Assembly (NCBI GenBank): GCA_948788915.1
Contig: CAQFOZ010000012.1
Coordinates: 3,344 to 51,531 of the forward strand
Direction of reading: 5' to 3'
Length of the DNA: 48,188 nucleotides
Source of the DNA: an uncultured Muribaculaceae bacterium
Lineage (GTDB): Bacteria > Bacteroidota > Bacteroidia > Bacteroidales > Muribaculaceae
The translations under genes were made by a program, and so were the position numbers. Under the pieces are notes generated by a model that saw only the letters and a program-made list of their open reading frames with translations, had not been told where the DNA came from and did no database searches. Shown one piece after another: positions 1 to 8,505 of the stretch. The number at the start of each line of letters is the position of its first letter. Position 1 is the first letter of the stretch.

Positions 1-133
1 TACTGGAAGAAAATGCCGGCATTTTCTGTAAACTGTGATTCATTGTCCCTGCCAATAAATAATCCGCGCTCCATCCGCCTAAATCCGTGTTATATCCAAA
101 CGTATACCATGTTTGGAATCCGCGATTCTTTTA
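1..133. repeat. Dispersed intergenic repeat, copy A (palindromes between conserved blocks)
   Basis: A 20-bp perfect palindrome at 8-27 (core AATGCCGGCATT) is followed by conserved blocks TAAACTGTGATTCA (29-42), AATCCGCGCTCCATCCG (61-77) and ATCCGCGATTCTT (118-130). A second inverted repeat, TCCAAAC (95-101) with GTTTGGA (111-117), lies just before the last block. The same blocks in the same order occur at 26413-26553, where different palindromes occupy the same places. The repeat may extend beyond the left edge of the window. Confidence 0.75.
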
Positions 134-261
134 TTCTTCTATCAAAAAACAAATCTATATATACAATATAGCGCAAATTTTAACATTTCGCTTGTCAATA
201 CCTTATATTTAGTTCAATTGATTTCAATTCATTATTTTTTAAGAAAATTTCCACCAAAAAA

Positions 262-294
262 TTTGGATTTTTAATATTTAGTGATGTAAATTTG
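262..294 (+). promoter_or_regulatory. Predicted promoter of the fimbrial operon
   Basis: TTTG at 262-265, a 21-nt spacer and TAAATTTG at 287-294 match the Bacteroidetes -33/-7 consensus. The -7 box sits in a near-palindrome, GATGTAAATTTGCATC (284-299), which could be an operator. Transcription from here would give a leader of about 325 nt before the first fimbrial gene. Confidence 0.6.
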
Positions 295-397
295 CATCTA
301 AATTTATGCAATAAAAGCGTAACATTTATTAATATTATGTATTAAACACCTATGGTTTTTGAACAAAACCTATAACATGTTGAAAATCAACTGTTTA

Positions 398-538
398 CCC
401 CCCCCCGCAAGGCAAAATACACCTGAAATTCACCATGCTTGTGGGTAAAATTAAGTTGAAATTTTAATACAATCTGAGGCGGAGCTGACGTTTTGCCTTG
501 ATAGTGTATATATGAGCCTCCAGAGTTTCTCGGGGGCT
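398..538 (+). promoter_or_regulatory. Structured leader with C9 tract and inverted repeats
   Basis: Inside the predicted leader are a run of nine C (398-406), 10-bp inverted arms CAAGGCAAAA (408-417) and TTTTGCCTTG (491-500), and a hairpin at 515-538 whose arms AGCCTCC and GGGGGCT pair with one G-U around an inner GAG/CTC. A weaker hairpin (GGTTTT with AAAACC) lies at about 354-374. I see no convincing short ORF or second promoter. The region probably affects transcript folding, and the C tract could change length by slippage. Confidence 0.5.
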
Positions 539-625
539 ATAAGCCATAGGGGTTATGAGCAGATTAGAACTTGAGCCAACTTATTAAAAACGAAAAAATA
601 AATTAATAACTTTTTATATACTGGT

Positions 626-2362
626 ATGAAACATTTAGCAAAATTCGCTCTTGGAGCAATGGCTTTTATTGTTGCATCATGTAACAGTGACGAGCCTGCT
701 GTCAACGGACCCGGCAATTCAGATGGCAACGGTGACGTTTACGCAACCCTTAATCTTAAACTTCCCAATGGCGGAACACGTGCAGCCGACGGTGAAGAAT
801 TTGGCCAGGACAGTGAAAACTATGTGGGAAAGATCTTGGTAGTACTCGCTACTAAAGATGCTGACGGAGAAAATTATTCTTATCTCACACGTAGCGAAGC
901 TGACGCATTCCCCGGAGGAACACTCACTCCCGGAGACCATGAGGGTGCGCAGAAAGAGCTTAAATACACTCTCACTTTCAATGCAGAAAGCATGATTGAT
1001 GCCACAAGTTCCCAGACTGTCTATGTGTTTGCATTCTGCAACCCGACACAACGTATGTTCGGTATTTTTGACAACATGCAACCCGGAACATCATTCACAA
1101 GCCAAGGTCTCTATGGCACAATTTCAAAAGACAATATAGTCTGGGCTGAAAACAAGTTCTTAATGTCCAACTGCGAGATCTCTGCTCCGGTTACAATTCC
1201 TGCAAAGGCCGAACTTATCACAAACCATAACAAACCGGAGAAAGCTCTTAATCTCGGTACTGTGCACGTGAAGCGCGTCGTAGCTCGTTTTGACTTTGCT
1301 CTCGGAGGTGACAACAGCGACAACAAATACGCAATTAAAAATTTGGCAAGTGAAAACCCCGACGAGGAGATGGGAACCGTAGAACTTACAGACATGGCCA
1401 TGTTCAACATTGCCAGACGTTTCAACTACCTTCCACGCACCAACACCCAATGGGACTGGCAAGGTAAAACAACACTCTGCGGCTATCTTGAAACAGGATA
1501 TGTCATGAGCTATAATGAGGGCAACTTCAAGCAGGCTCACAGCCTTACAGGTTACCAGCAATATTATTTTGCAAATCTCATAAACAACGAATTTGATACA
1601 GGTACAGCAGACAATCCCACAAAAGAGGATCCAGATACCGGAGGTTCTACAGCGCTCTCATGGACATCTATCCGCCCTGCCGACTGGACAAAGAAGACTG
1701 AAGACACAAATGACGGATGGACACAGGATCCCTCCAAGAACGATTACCGAATCTGGCGTTACGCAACCGAGAATACAATTCCTGCCGCAAACGGAGATGA
1801 GAACACTGCATCACAGAAAGTCGGTATCACAACAGGTGTTGTGTTCAAAGGGGAATTTACTCCGGCTGATAGCAAGAAAGACAAATGGAACGGCAACGTA
1901 GTATATGTCTACAACGGCACAGTGTATGGCGACATCAAAGCCCTTAAAGATTACGTGACTAAATATCCCGAAACTGTTGTTGCAAAAGATTTCAATCTGG
2001 TTGACGCATTGAAAAACGCAAACCCTGCTACGGATCTTAAAAAGAATCTCATTAAAACTCTCAACAAAGAGGCAAGCCACGGATTCAAGGCTTATGAGGC
2101 TGACGCAAACGGGAAATACATAATGTATTATTTCTACTACAACCGTCACAATTCCAACGGTGACAACTTCAACATGGGTGAAAACGAGTTTGGCGTTGTC
2201 CGCAACAACGTTTACAAACTTCAGGTAACCAAATGCGGTTCACTGGGTGAACCAAAAGCTCCCGACAATCCTGACAATCCCAATGAGGAAGAAAACGCTT
2301 ACTTCACTGTAAGCTGCCACGTAATGCCTTGGACAGTACGTATCAACAACATCGAATTCTAA
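626..2362 (+). CDS. Mfa1-type major fimbrial subunit lipoprotein
   Basis: Probable structural fimbrillin, 578 residues. The N-terminus is a lipoprotein signal with the lipobox Cys at residue 19 (IVASC). Arg52, in GGTRAAD about 33 residues later, is placed like the Arg at which Porphyromonas fimbrillins are cleaved before strand-exchange polymerisation. The C-terminus, with a NNVYKLQVT segment and a final PWTVRINNIEF, matches the Mfa1/FimA-associated family. It is the first gene of the fimbrial operon, as is usual for the major subunit, and follows a long structured leader. The anchor gene follows 68 bp downstream after a strong hairpin. The protein would be exported as a lipoprotein, moved to the surface and polymerised. 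Family assignment is confident. Processing by an Arg-specific protease is inference; no such protease gene is in this window. Confidence 0.85.
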   Translation: MKHLAKFALGAMAFIVASCNSDEPAVNGPGNSDGNGDVYATLNLKLPNGGTRAADGEEFGQDSENYVGKILVVLATKDADGENYSYLTRSEADAFPGGTLTPGDHEGAQKELKYTLTFNAESMIDATSSQTVYVFAFCNPTQRMFGIFDNMQPGTSFTSQGLYGTISKDNIVWAENKFLMSNCEISAPVTIPAKAELITNHNKPEKALNLGTVHVKRVVARFDFALGGDNSDNKYAIKNLASENPDEEMGTVELTDMAMFNIARRFNYLPRTNTQWDWQGKTTLCGYLETGYVMSYNEGNFKQAHSLTGYQQYYFANLINNEFDTGTADNPTKEDPDTGGSTALSWTSIRPADWTKKTEDTNDGWTQDPSKNDYRIWRYATENTIPAANGDENTASQKVGITTGVVFKGEFTPADSKKDKWNGNVVYVYNGTVYGDIKALKDYVTKYPETVVAKDFNLVDALKNANPATDLKKNLIKTLNKEASHGFKAYEADANGKYIMYYFYYNRHNSNGDNFNMGENEFGVVRNNVYKLQVTKCGSLGEPKAPDNPDNPNEEENAYFTVSCHVMPWTVRINNIEF

Positions 2363-2378
2363 TCTGAATCACGATAAG

Positions 2379-2404
2379 TCTCAGGAGGGTGGAACCTCCT
2401 GAGA
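2379..2404 (+). terminator. Intercistronic 10-bp hairpin after the major fimbrillin
   Basis: TCTCAGGAGG (2379-2388) and CCTCCTGAGA (2395-2404) pair perfectly around a 6-nt loop. No T tract follows, so it is more likely a partial terminator, a processing site or a stabiliser that raises major-subunit mRNA over the downstream anchor and tip genes. Confidence 0.6.
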
Positions 2405-2430
2405 TCACCAACCATAAAAGAAAATAAGGA

Positions 2431-3546
2431 ATGTTTTTCATAAAACGAACTTACAGCAACATAAAGAGGGTGACCTCGACAGCCATTCTCCTCTTATCGA
2501 TTCTTCTGTCTGTCGCCACGACCTCCTGTTCGGGAGTGTTCGACGATCTGGAGGAATGTCCCAGGGGAGTGCAGATGCGTTTTGTTTTTGATTACAACCT
2601 GGAGTTTGCCAACTCCTTCCCCTCTCAGGTGGATTGTCTTACTGTCTACATCTTCGACAAAGAGGGAAACATCGTTGACCGCATCACGGAAACATCCTCC
2701 GTGCTTGCAGACGAAGACTGGCGAATGACCCTCGACCTCCCGGCAGGCGACTACCGCGCCGTGGCATACGGTGGTCTGGAGTGTGACCTCGCCTCTTTCG
2801 CACACACCAAAGAGGCCAAAGAGATCAAGACTCTCGACGACCTGCAGGTGCTGATTAACGAAGAACATATCGGCAACGAGGCAGACCGCCCTGCCAGGCA
2901 GCTCCACGACCTTTATCACGGAGCTCTCGACTTCACGGTGAACGAGGGGATCACATACGACAAGGTGACAGTGCGAATGATGCGCGACACGAACCATATC
3001 CGCATCGTTCTGCAACACCTTGACAATACGCCTGTCAATGACAAGGATTTCCGCTTCGAGATCGTTGACGACAACATCCTTTTCGACCATGCAAATAACG
3101 TGCTGCCCAACCGCACGGTAACATACACGCCCTGGACAACAGGTACGGCAAATGCCGGCCTAAACGGATTACCAACGGATGCTTCGGATTACAACACACA
3201 TGCCGACGGAGACCTCATCCAGGTAGCTTTCGCGGAGCTGAGTGTGTCGAGGCTGATGTATAAGTCGAATTTCTCATGGTCTCAACCTGACGGCAAAACG
3301 CAGAAAGGGCCACGCCTCCGTATATTATCAGTAGAAAACGGACACACAGTATGCGACCTGCCGCTTAACAATTATCTGCTCCTGCTTAAAAGCGAGTCAT
3401 TCGGCAAGATGGACAACCAGGAATTTCTCGACCGTGCATCGCGCTACAACCTTGTCTTCTTCCTTGACAGGAACAACGCATGGGTGCGCATGAACATTAT
3501 TGTTGACGACTGGACCGTCCGCATCAACAACATAGATTTAGATTAA
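2431..3546 (+). CDS. FimB/Mfa2-type fimbrial anchor lipoprotein
   Basis: Predicted outer-membrane anchor that ends fimbrial growth and sets fimbria length, 371 residues. It has a signal peptide with lipobox Cys33 (ATTSC), and then the typical Mfa2 opening in which a DLEECP segment leads into a long beta-rich domain with CLTVYIFDKEGN. The C-terminus DDWTVRINNIDLD resembles the end of the major subunit. Unlike the other three fimbrial lipoproteins here, it has no TR-A/S motif shortly after the lipobox. That fits an anchor that keeps its lipid and is not cleaved. The next gene starts 24 bp downstream. Family assignment is strong; the anchoring role is taken from the Porphyromonas Mfa2 and FimB proteins. 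Confidence 0.85.
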   Translation: MFFIKRTYSNIKRVTSTAILLLSILLSVATTSCSGVFDDLEECPRGVQMRFVFDYNLEFANSFPSQVDCLTVYIFDKEGNIVDRITETSSVLADEDWRMTLDLPAGDYRAVAYGGLECDLASFAHTKEAKEIKTLDDLQVLINEEHIGNEADRPARQLHDLYHGALDFTVNEGITYDKVTVRMMRDTNHIRIVLQHLDNTPVNDKDFRFEIVDDNILFDHANNVLPNRTVTYTPWTTGTANAGLNGLPTDASDYNTHADGDLIQVAFAELSVSRLMYKSNFSWSQPDGKTQKGPRLRILSVENGHTVCDLPLNNYLLLLKSESFGKMDNQEFLDRASRYNLVFFLDRNNAWVRMNIIVDDWTVRINNIDLD

Positions 3547-3570
3547 CAGAACAAATTACTGCTCACTGAA

Positions 3571-4653
3571 TTGAAATATATTTATTACATATTGATCGCC
3601 GCAGGCCTGTTGCTTGCCGGAGGATGTTCACAGGACATCCCCGACGGACCTGCTCCCGAAAGCGCGGATATGTGTGAGCTGGTGGTATCTCTCAGCGCGG
3701 AAGCTAATGTGGCAAAAAATCCGGAAACCCGTGCGGACCAACCGTGGGACGATCCATACCAGGAGGATCCTGGGTTCCCCTCCGAATATAGCATAGACCA
3801 CATCTCGCTATATCTTGTGACAAGGGACAATACAGTTATCCCGTTCTTTCCAACCCCTTTAGGCAACACCGGCAGTTCCTACACCTATCAGGTGAAAGTA
3901 AACCGCAATGACGAATACGTAACCCGCAATGACGACGGGACTCTTTCTCTTACAGGCCGGATTGTGGCGATAGCCAACTATCCCGACGGAGTGACACCCG
4001 CGGAACCGCTCGGAGACGTGCCATATCAGTTATCGTATATCGACAGCTCCGGACGCATACCTATGTGGGGTGTAATAACAATCAACAATCTCACGCTTGT
4101 TGTCAACAGTTCGGTATATGCCGGAGAGATAAAACTGCTGCGCTCGGTGCCCAAGGTCACTATCGAGATGGCTGACGATTTAAAGGACCGTTACAAGATT
4201 ACCGCCGTGGTTCCGGACCAGACAGATTATCTGTCTGTCGCCAACTGTTTTCCGACAGGAGGCGCCACCGCAGCCACAACAGGTTCGCTACTGATCGAAG
4301 GATGCTTCAACGGTTCATCTACGCATGACCATATCGCTCCCGTATTCTACAATATGGGAACTGACAAGGTCTGGACTTACCTTGCGGAACGTGAATGTCC
4401 TCTGACTGCCGACGGCAAACCTCTCGGCTTTACCGTAACAATTGAGCGAACAGACGGGGTGGTGTCAAAACCATTTACCGGAAAGGTTTATCTGTGCGAC
4501 TATGCAAATGGAGCACCGGCTCCGGACACTGCATTCAGGCGACTCGTAAGAAACCACGATTATCAATACAAGATTTCATTGAAAGAACTTGAATTCATTG
4601 TCTCCTTCAAAGAATGGATCTTTGGAGGGAAAGTGCATATCGATCTTGAATAA
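3571..4653 (+). CDS. Fimbrillin-like lipoprotein, probable minor or tip subunit (TTG start)
   Basis: Lipoprotein of 360 residues with lipobox Cys19 (LLAGGC) and an Arg at 54 in PETRADQ, at the same distance from the lipobox as in the major subunit. The rest is beta-rich without a motif I can name, ending KEWIFGGKVHIDLE. The hydrophobic signal follows directly on a TTG codon at 3571. No ATG lies between the upstream in-frame stop (3544) and that codon, so TTG is the probable start and may keep expression low. Its place between anchor and large adhesin matches the accessory subunits (Mfa3/Mfa4 positions) of Porphyromonas loci. Minor-subunit role is inferred from position, lipobox and the Arg motif. 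Confidence 0.7.
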   Translation: MKYIYYILIAAGLLLAGGCSQDIPDGPAPESADMCELVVSLSAEANVAKNPETRADQPWDDPYQEDPGFPSEYSIDHISLYLVTRDNTVIPFFPTPLGNTGSSYTYQVKVNRNDEYVTRNDDGTLSLTGRIVAIANYPDGVTPAEPLGDVPYQLSYIDSSGRIPMWGVITINNLTLVVNSSVYAGEIKLLRSVPKVTIEMADDLKDRYKITAVVPDQTDYLSVANCFPTGGATAATTGSLLIEGCFNGSSTHDHIAPVFYNMGTDKVWTYLAERECPLTADGKPLGFTVTIERTDGVVSKPFTGKVYLCDYANGAPAPDTAFRRLVRNHDYQYKISLKELEFIVSFKEWIFGGKVHIDLE

Positions 4654-4676
4654 CAAATGATAGCCGGAACAAAATT

Positions 4677-7600
4677 ATGACAATAAAAAAATTCAGATAT
4701 ATAATTCTTTCGATGCTGCCGCTGGCTCTGGCCACCGGCTGTACCGATGATTTCTTCGGTCCGGAGGAGAACAACACCGGTAACAATCCGGATGTCATAA
4801 CTTTCTCCGCTGTTACCGGAGGAGCATCCGTGCGCACACGTTCGGATGCGGAGAAGACTCTCTACGAACCCCTTGAACTGACCGACGGTTCCGCTTCCAC
4901 CACACTTTATCTCCATACCTACGATGCGGAGAGAATCGGCTATCAGCCGGGTGAGGAAACGGTGGCCGGAAACACGGCGGATGGCGTGCAGACACGCGGA
5001 ATGCAGGTTGTGTCTGCCCAGGATCTGAAAGACTTCCATAAGAGTTTCCAAGTGCATGCCGAATACAAGGACAGCCGCGAGGAATATATAGAGTGGTGCG
5101 GGACTCAGGTCTCTTCCGCCATCAATTTCTGGCGCACGGCCGAGACTCGTTACTGGCCGGGTGAAAAGATGCTCACCTTCCATGCGGTGTCGCCCGCCTC
5201 TGAATTCAGCAGTCTGCAGAATCGCGGCCACGACTCGAATACCATCTCTTTCTCATACACTGCCAAGAAAAGTGCGGCAAACAAGGATGCCGAGGCGCAG
5301 AAAGACCTGCTGATGGCAATAGGTTCATGCAACAAACCCGGCAGTGAGAACGGGCGCGCTCCGCTTCTGTTCCATCATGCCCTGTCGGCTGTCAAGTTTG
5401 CCGTCCGCGATGTGCTTGACGGTGAGGTTGTGAACATTAAAATCAATAACGTTCACAGCTCGGGCAACTGTGTATACACCGTAGCCGACGACAGCACAGG
5501 TGAAGGATCCTTTACATGGAGCGGTGTGGAATCGAGCGCAAAGGAGATCTATTCCCAGGACTTCAACTATGCCATAAACAACAGACCGGCAGTTGACCCT
5601 TCTGATGATTCACAGGATCTCGTGATGAACGAAACTATGCCTGAGAAAACGTTCATGCTCATACCGCAGCAGATTCCCGACGATGCCGAGATAATTGTGA
5701 CGCTCAGGCGCACGAACCCCGGCAACGACGAGAACGGCAACCCGTTGCCAAAAGAGATCACTGTCAGAGGCAAGATCAAAGCCAACAACGTAACCGAATG
5801 GCTACCCGGTCACGAATACATCTACACCATCTCCACCTCCAAAGACAACTGGGTGTATGTGTTCGATGCCCTTGGCAATGAAGCCGAAGGCTATGAAAAC
5901 ATATACGTCTATAGCCCTGGTGATACCCGATTTGACAATTATAAAAATACGGCATACTATAGTGTGAGAAGCTACCGTTACCGTGCAAACGACCAGTCAC
6001 GCATAGAGGCCTGCCCCTGGAAAGCAAGTCACGACGGTTCGTATTCATACAATGTACAAGGAAGTAGTGAAACACTATACCCCTCAGGAAATCCGGAGTT
6101 GAGGTGGGTAAGCAGCTCGGCATGGATAACAGATAACTTCAAAACGCCACTCAGAGGTGAAGGGAACATTGATAAAAGCTACGAAAGGCACAATCTGGAT
6201 TTTCTCGCGCATTATGTGACCACCAACTGGATTGGAGACGAGACTATGCAGACCTATACCCCTTATTCCGGCTATGATAAATCCAAACCATACGATTTGT
6301 CCAAGCAAGGAGGCGGGGCGCGCAACACAGCTAACTGCTACATCGTAGACAGAGGTGGATGGTATATGTTTCCGATAGTATATGGCAATGCCATAAAAAA
6401 CGGAGCTACAAATACATCGGCATATACATGCCAGAACACATCAACAGATGCAAATCTGAAATTACTGAAAACATTAGTAGATTATAGAGGAACCCCTATT
6501 TCAAATCCATACATCTCAGTTTCTGCCAACGCAAAGGCGGAATTGGTATGGGAGGATGCCTATAGTCTTGTAGACGACATAGAACTTGTAACAATAAACG
6601 GAGAGAAAATGATCCGTTTTTATATTGAGCCCAACAATATTCAACAAGGGAATGCAATAATAGCATTGACTGACGGTTCAAGCAATACACCCGGTGAAAG
6701 CACCATCATATGGAGTTGGCAGATATGGGCTACGGAACACTGGATTGATAAACAAACCCGTAAGTCCCACGCATTTGACATTAATAACGCGACATTCAAT
6801 ACTTATACTCCATCGGCGGTCAAAACGGAAGATGGCGTGCTCGTCGGCCGCAGACAGTGTGGAGATGTGGCTGTAACATACAATCAACACAATCATACCT
6901 TCATGATGGCGCCTTATAATCTCGGCTGGTGCGATCCAAAGAAAGTTCTGTACCTTAAACGGAAAGGGAATATGAAGTTTGTCCAGTATCGTCCGGACGG
7001 CTCACTCAGTGGCAAAACAGATGAGTTGCCGATTATTCAGAACGGAGAGACTATCGATTACAAATATGCAAACACTTCATATTATCAGTGGGGCAGAAAA
7101 GATCCGATGCCCGGGTTCTACAACCATGCCAATTCCACAAAAAGGGTATTCGGTAACCGACTTCCTGAGAAACAAAAAGACAAGGTAATAAACATCCAGG
7201 ATGCGATACAGAATCCCAATGTCTATTATTGCAGTGCCCAAGCACCCGGTACAATATTTGAAGACTGGCTATCCACCAACTTCAAATCTAATCTTTGGAA
7301 CAACCACGCATCTTCCAGTATGACTGCCAGAGATGATGCTAATTATCATGAAGACATGTGGTGTCATACAAAAACCATATATGACCCATCTCCGGCAGGA
7401 TATATGGTACCCAATGCAGGAGTTTGGCATGTTATTCAAAAAAGTTGGGTGAATAATGAAACCGGTAGATGGGCCGGAGCCAACTGGCCTTTAGCAGATT
7501 TCAAAAATAAGATTAACGGTGCTGTAATTGATGAATTTAACTATAAAATCTGGGGTCAAGGCAAAGCCGATGACTCAGAAGCACTGTTTTTCGGATCTAC

Positions 7601-7856
7601 CGGCAACCGATGGTGGTCAGACGGTCATCTATCTGATAAGTATCAAGCTGGAGACAACTTCAATAAGAATATATCATATGCTTGGAGCAACAGACCTTAT
7701 ACGGGTAATAACTCGTATGGAATGGCTTTGGGTCTTGATGTAGACCGTGAGCACATTGAAGATGTCAGTGATACAGATTTACGATACTTTGTTGGTGCCC
7801 AGTTTATCGGCCGTAGAACAATGGCTCGCCCCATACGTTGTATAAGAGAATATTAG
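4677..7856 (+). CDS. Large fimbrillin-family protein, probable tip adhesin
   Basis: Lipoprotein of 1059 residues with lipobox Cys22 (LATGC) and an Arg-rich VRTRSDAE segment at 52-59. Residues about 35-400 look like a Mfa-like/fimbrillin domain, with TFHAVSP, LLFHHALSAVKFAV, FMLIPQQIP and EWLPGHEYIYTIS in order. The remaining 650 residues are rich in Trp, Tyr and Asn and contain NLGWCDP, YYQWGRKDPMPG and YDPSPAGYMVPNAGVWHVI, resembling the long C-terminal region of Bacteroidales tip fimbrillins and the FISUMP-type repeat. Size and position after three smaller fimbrial genes suggest the exposed tip protein. The ligand cannot be read from sequence. It starts 23 bp after the previous gene, so it is presumably co-transcribed. 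Confidence 0.75.
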   Translation: MTIKKFRYIILSMLPLALATGCTDDFFGPEENNTGNNPDVITFSAVTGGASVRTRSDAEKTLYEPLELTDGSASTTLYLHTYDAERIGYQPGEETVAGNTADGVQTRGMQVVSAQDLKDFHKSFQVHAEYKDSREEYIEWCGTQVSSAINFWRTAETRYWPGEKMLTFHAVSPASEFSSLQNRGHDSNTISFSYTAKKSAANKDAEAQKDLLMAIGSCNKPGSENGRAPLLFHHALSAVKFAVRDVLDGEVVNIKINNVHSSGNCVYTVADDSTGEGSFTWSGVESSAKEIYSQDFNYAINNRPAVDPSDDSQDLVMNETMPEKTFMLIPQQIPDDAEIIVTLRRTNPGNDENGNPLPKEITVRGKIKANNVTEWLPGHEYIYTISTSKDNWVYVFDALGNEAEGYENIYVYSPGDTRFDNYKNTAYYSVRSYRYRANDQSRIEACPWKASHDGSYSYNVQGSSETLYPSGNPELRWVSSSAWITDNFKTPLRGEGNIDKSYERHNLDFLAHYVTTNWIGDETMQTYTPYSGYDKSKPYDLSKQGGGARNTANCYIVDRGGWYMFPIVYGNAIKNGATNTSAYTCQNTSTDANLKLLKTLVDYRGTPISNPYISVSANAKAELVWEDAYSLVDDIELVTINGEKMIRFYIEPNNIQQGNAIIALTDGSSNTPGESTIIWSWQIWATEHWIDKQTRKSHAFDINNATFNTYTPSAVKTEDGVLVGRRQCGDVAVTYNQHNHTFMMAPYNLGWCDPKKVLYLKRKGNMKFVQYRPDGSLSGKTDELPIIQNGETIDYKYANTSYYQWGRKDPMPGFYNHANSTKRVFGNRLPEKQKDKVINIQDAIQNPNVYYCSAQAPGTIFEDWLSTNFKSNLWNNHASSSMTARDDANYHEDMWCHTKTIYDPSPAGYMVPNAGVWHVIQKSWVNNETGRWAGANWPLADFKNKINGAVIDEFNYKIWGQGKADDSEALFFGSTGNRWWSDGHLSDKYQAGDNFNKNISYAWSNRPYTGNNSYGMALGLDVDREHIEDVSDTDLRYFVGAQFIGRRTMARPIRCIREY

Positions 7857-7878
7857 ACATAAATCAATACTCATCAAA

Positions 7879-8472
7879 ATGAGACTAAATAAAGTAATAT
7901 TATCAGGGATTGCCGCTGTGGCGGTGCTGTTTGTCGCTAATGCGGCAAACGCCCAGAATGTGGCAATCAAGACGAACCTTATAAACGATATCGCTCTCAG
8001 TCCTAATATTGGTGTCGAAGTGGGGCTCGCCCCTAAATGGACATTGGACATGACCGCCGAAATGAACCTCTGGAAGGTTGACGGACGCAGTTGGAAGCAT
8101 GCCTACTTCCAACCTGAAGCCCGCTACTGGCTTTGTCAGCGGTTTGCCGGTCATTTCTTCGGCTTTCATGCCCTTGGAGGTATCTATAACTTCGGTAACC
8201 TGAATCTGCCGGTAAATTTCCTCGGATCCAACCTGAAAGAATTGAAAGACAAACGATACCAGGGATGGGCGGCCGGTGCCGGTATCGTATACGGATACGC
8301 ATGGCCTGTGCATAAACACTGGAATATCGAGGCCGCCCTCGGAATCGGATGGCTGTATACTCGTTTCGACAGTTATCCGTGCGAAGTGTGCGGCTCAAAA
8401 ATTGACCGCCGACGTCCACATAATTATGTTGGTCCCACAAAACTGGCGGTGTCCGTGGAATACCTCTTTTAA
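7879..8472 (+). CDS. DUF3575 outer-membrane beta-barrel protein
   Basis: Predicted 197-residue outer-membrane protein. A cleavable signal peptide ends near residue 25 (ANAANAQ). The rest alternates hydrophobic and aromatic residues, with Gly/Tyr-rich turns, and ends in VSVEYLF, a C-terminal Phe typical of barrels. The opening NVAIKTNLINDIALSPNIGVE is the DUF3575 signature. Such genes are often found with DUF3868 proteins and fimbrillins in Bacteroidales, suggesting a part in surface assembly. It starts 22 bp after the adhesin gene, and its stop is immediately next to the following gene. Confidence 0.8.
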   Translation: MRLNKVILSGIAAVAVLFVANAANAQNVAIKTNLINDIALSPNIGVEVGLAPKWTLDMTAEMNLWKVDGRSWKHAYFQPEARYWLCQRFAGHFFGFHALGGIYNFGNLNLPVNFLGSNLKELKDKRYQGWAAGAGIVYGYAWPVHKHWNIEAALGIGWLYTRFDSYPCEVCGSKIDRRRPHNYVGPTKLAVSVEYLF

Positions 8473-8505
8473 TTGATGTCTAATGTCAAAAAACCTCAAT
8501 TCGAC

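Noticed and set aside
408..500. Invertible fimbrial promoter
   Set aside because: The inverted arms are only 10 bp, no TANNTTTG box lies between them in either orientation, and no invertase gene is nearby.
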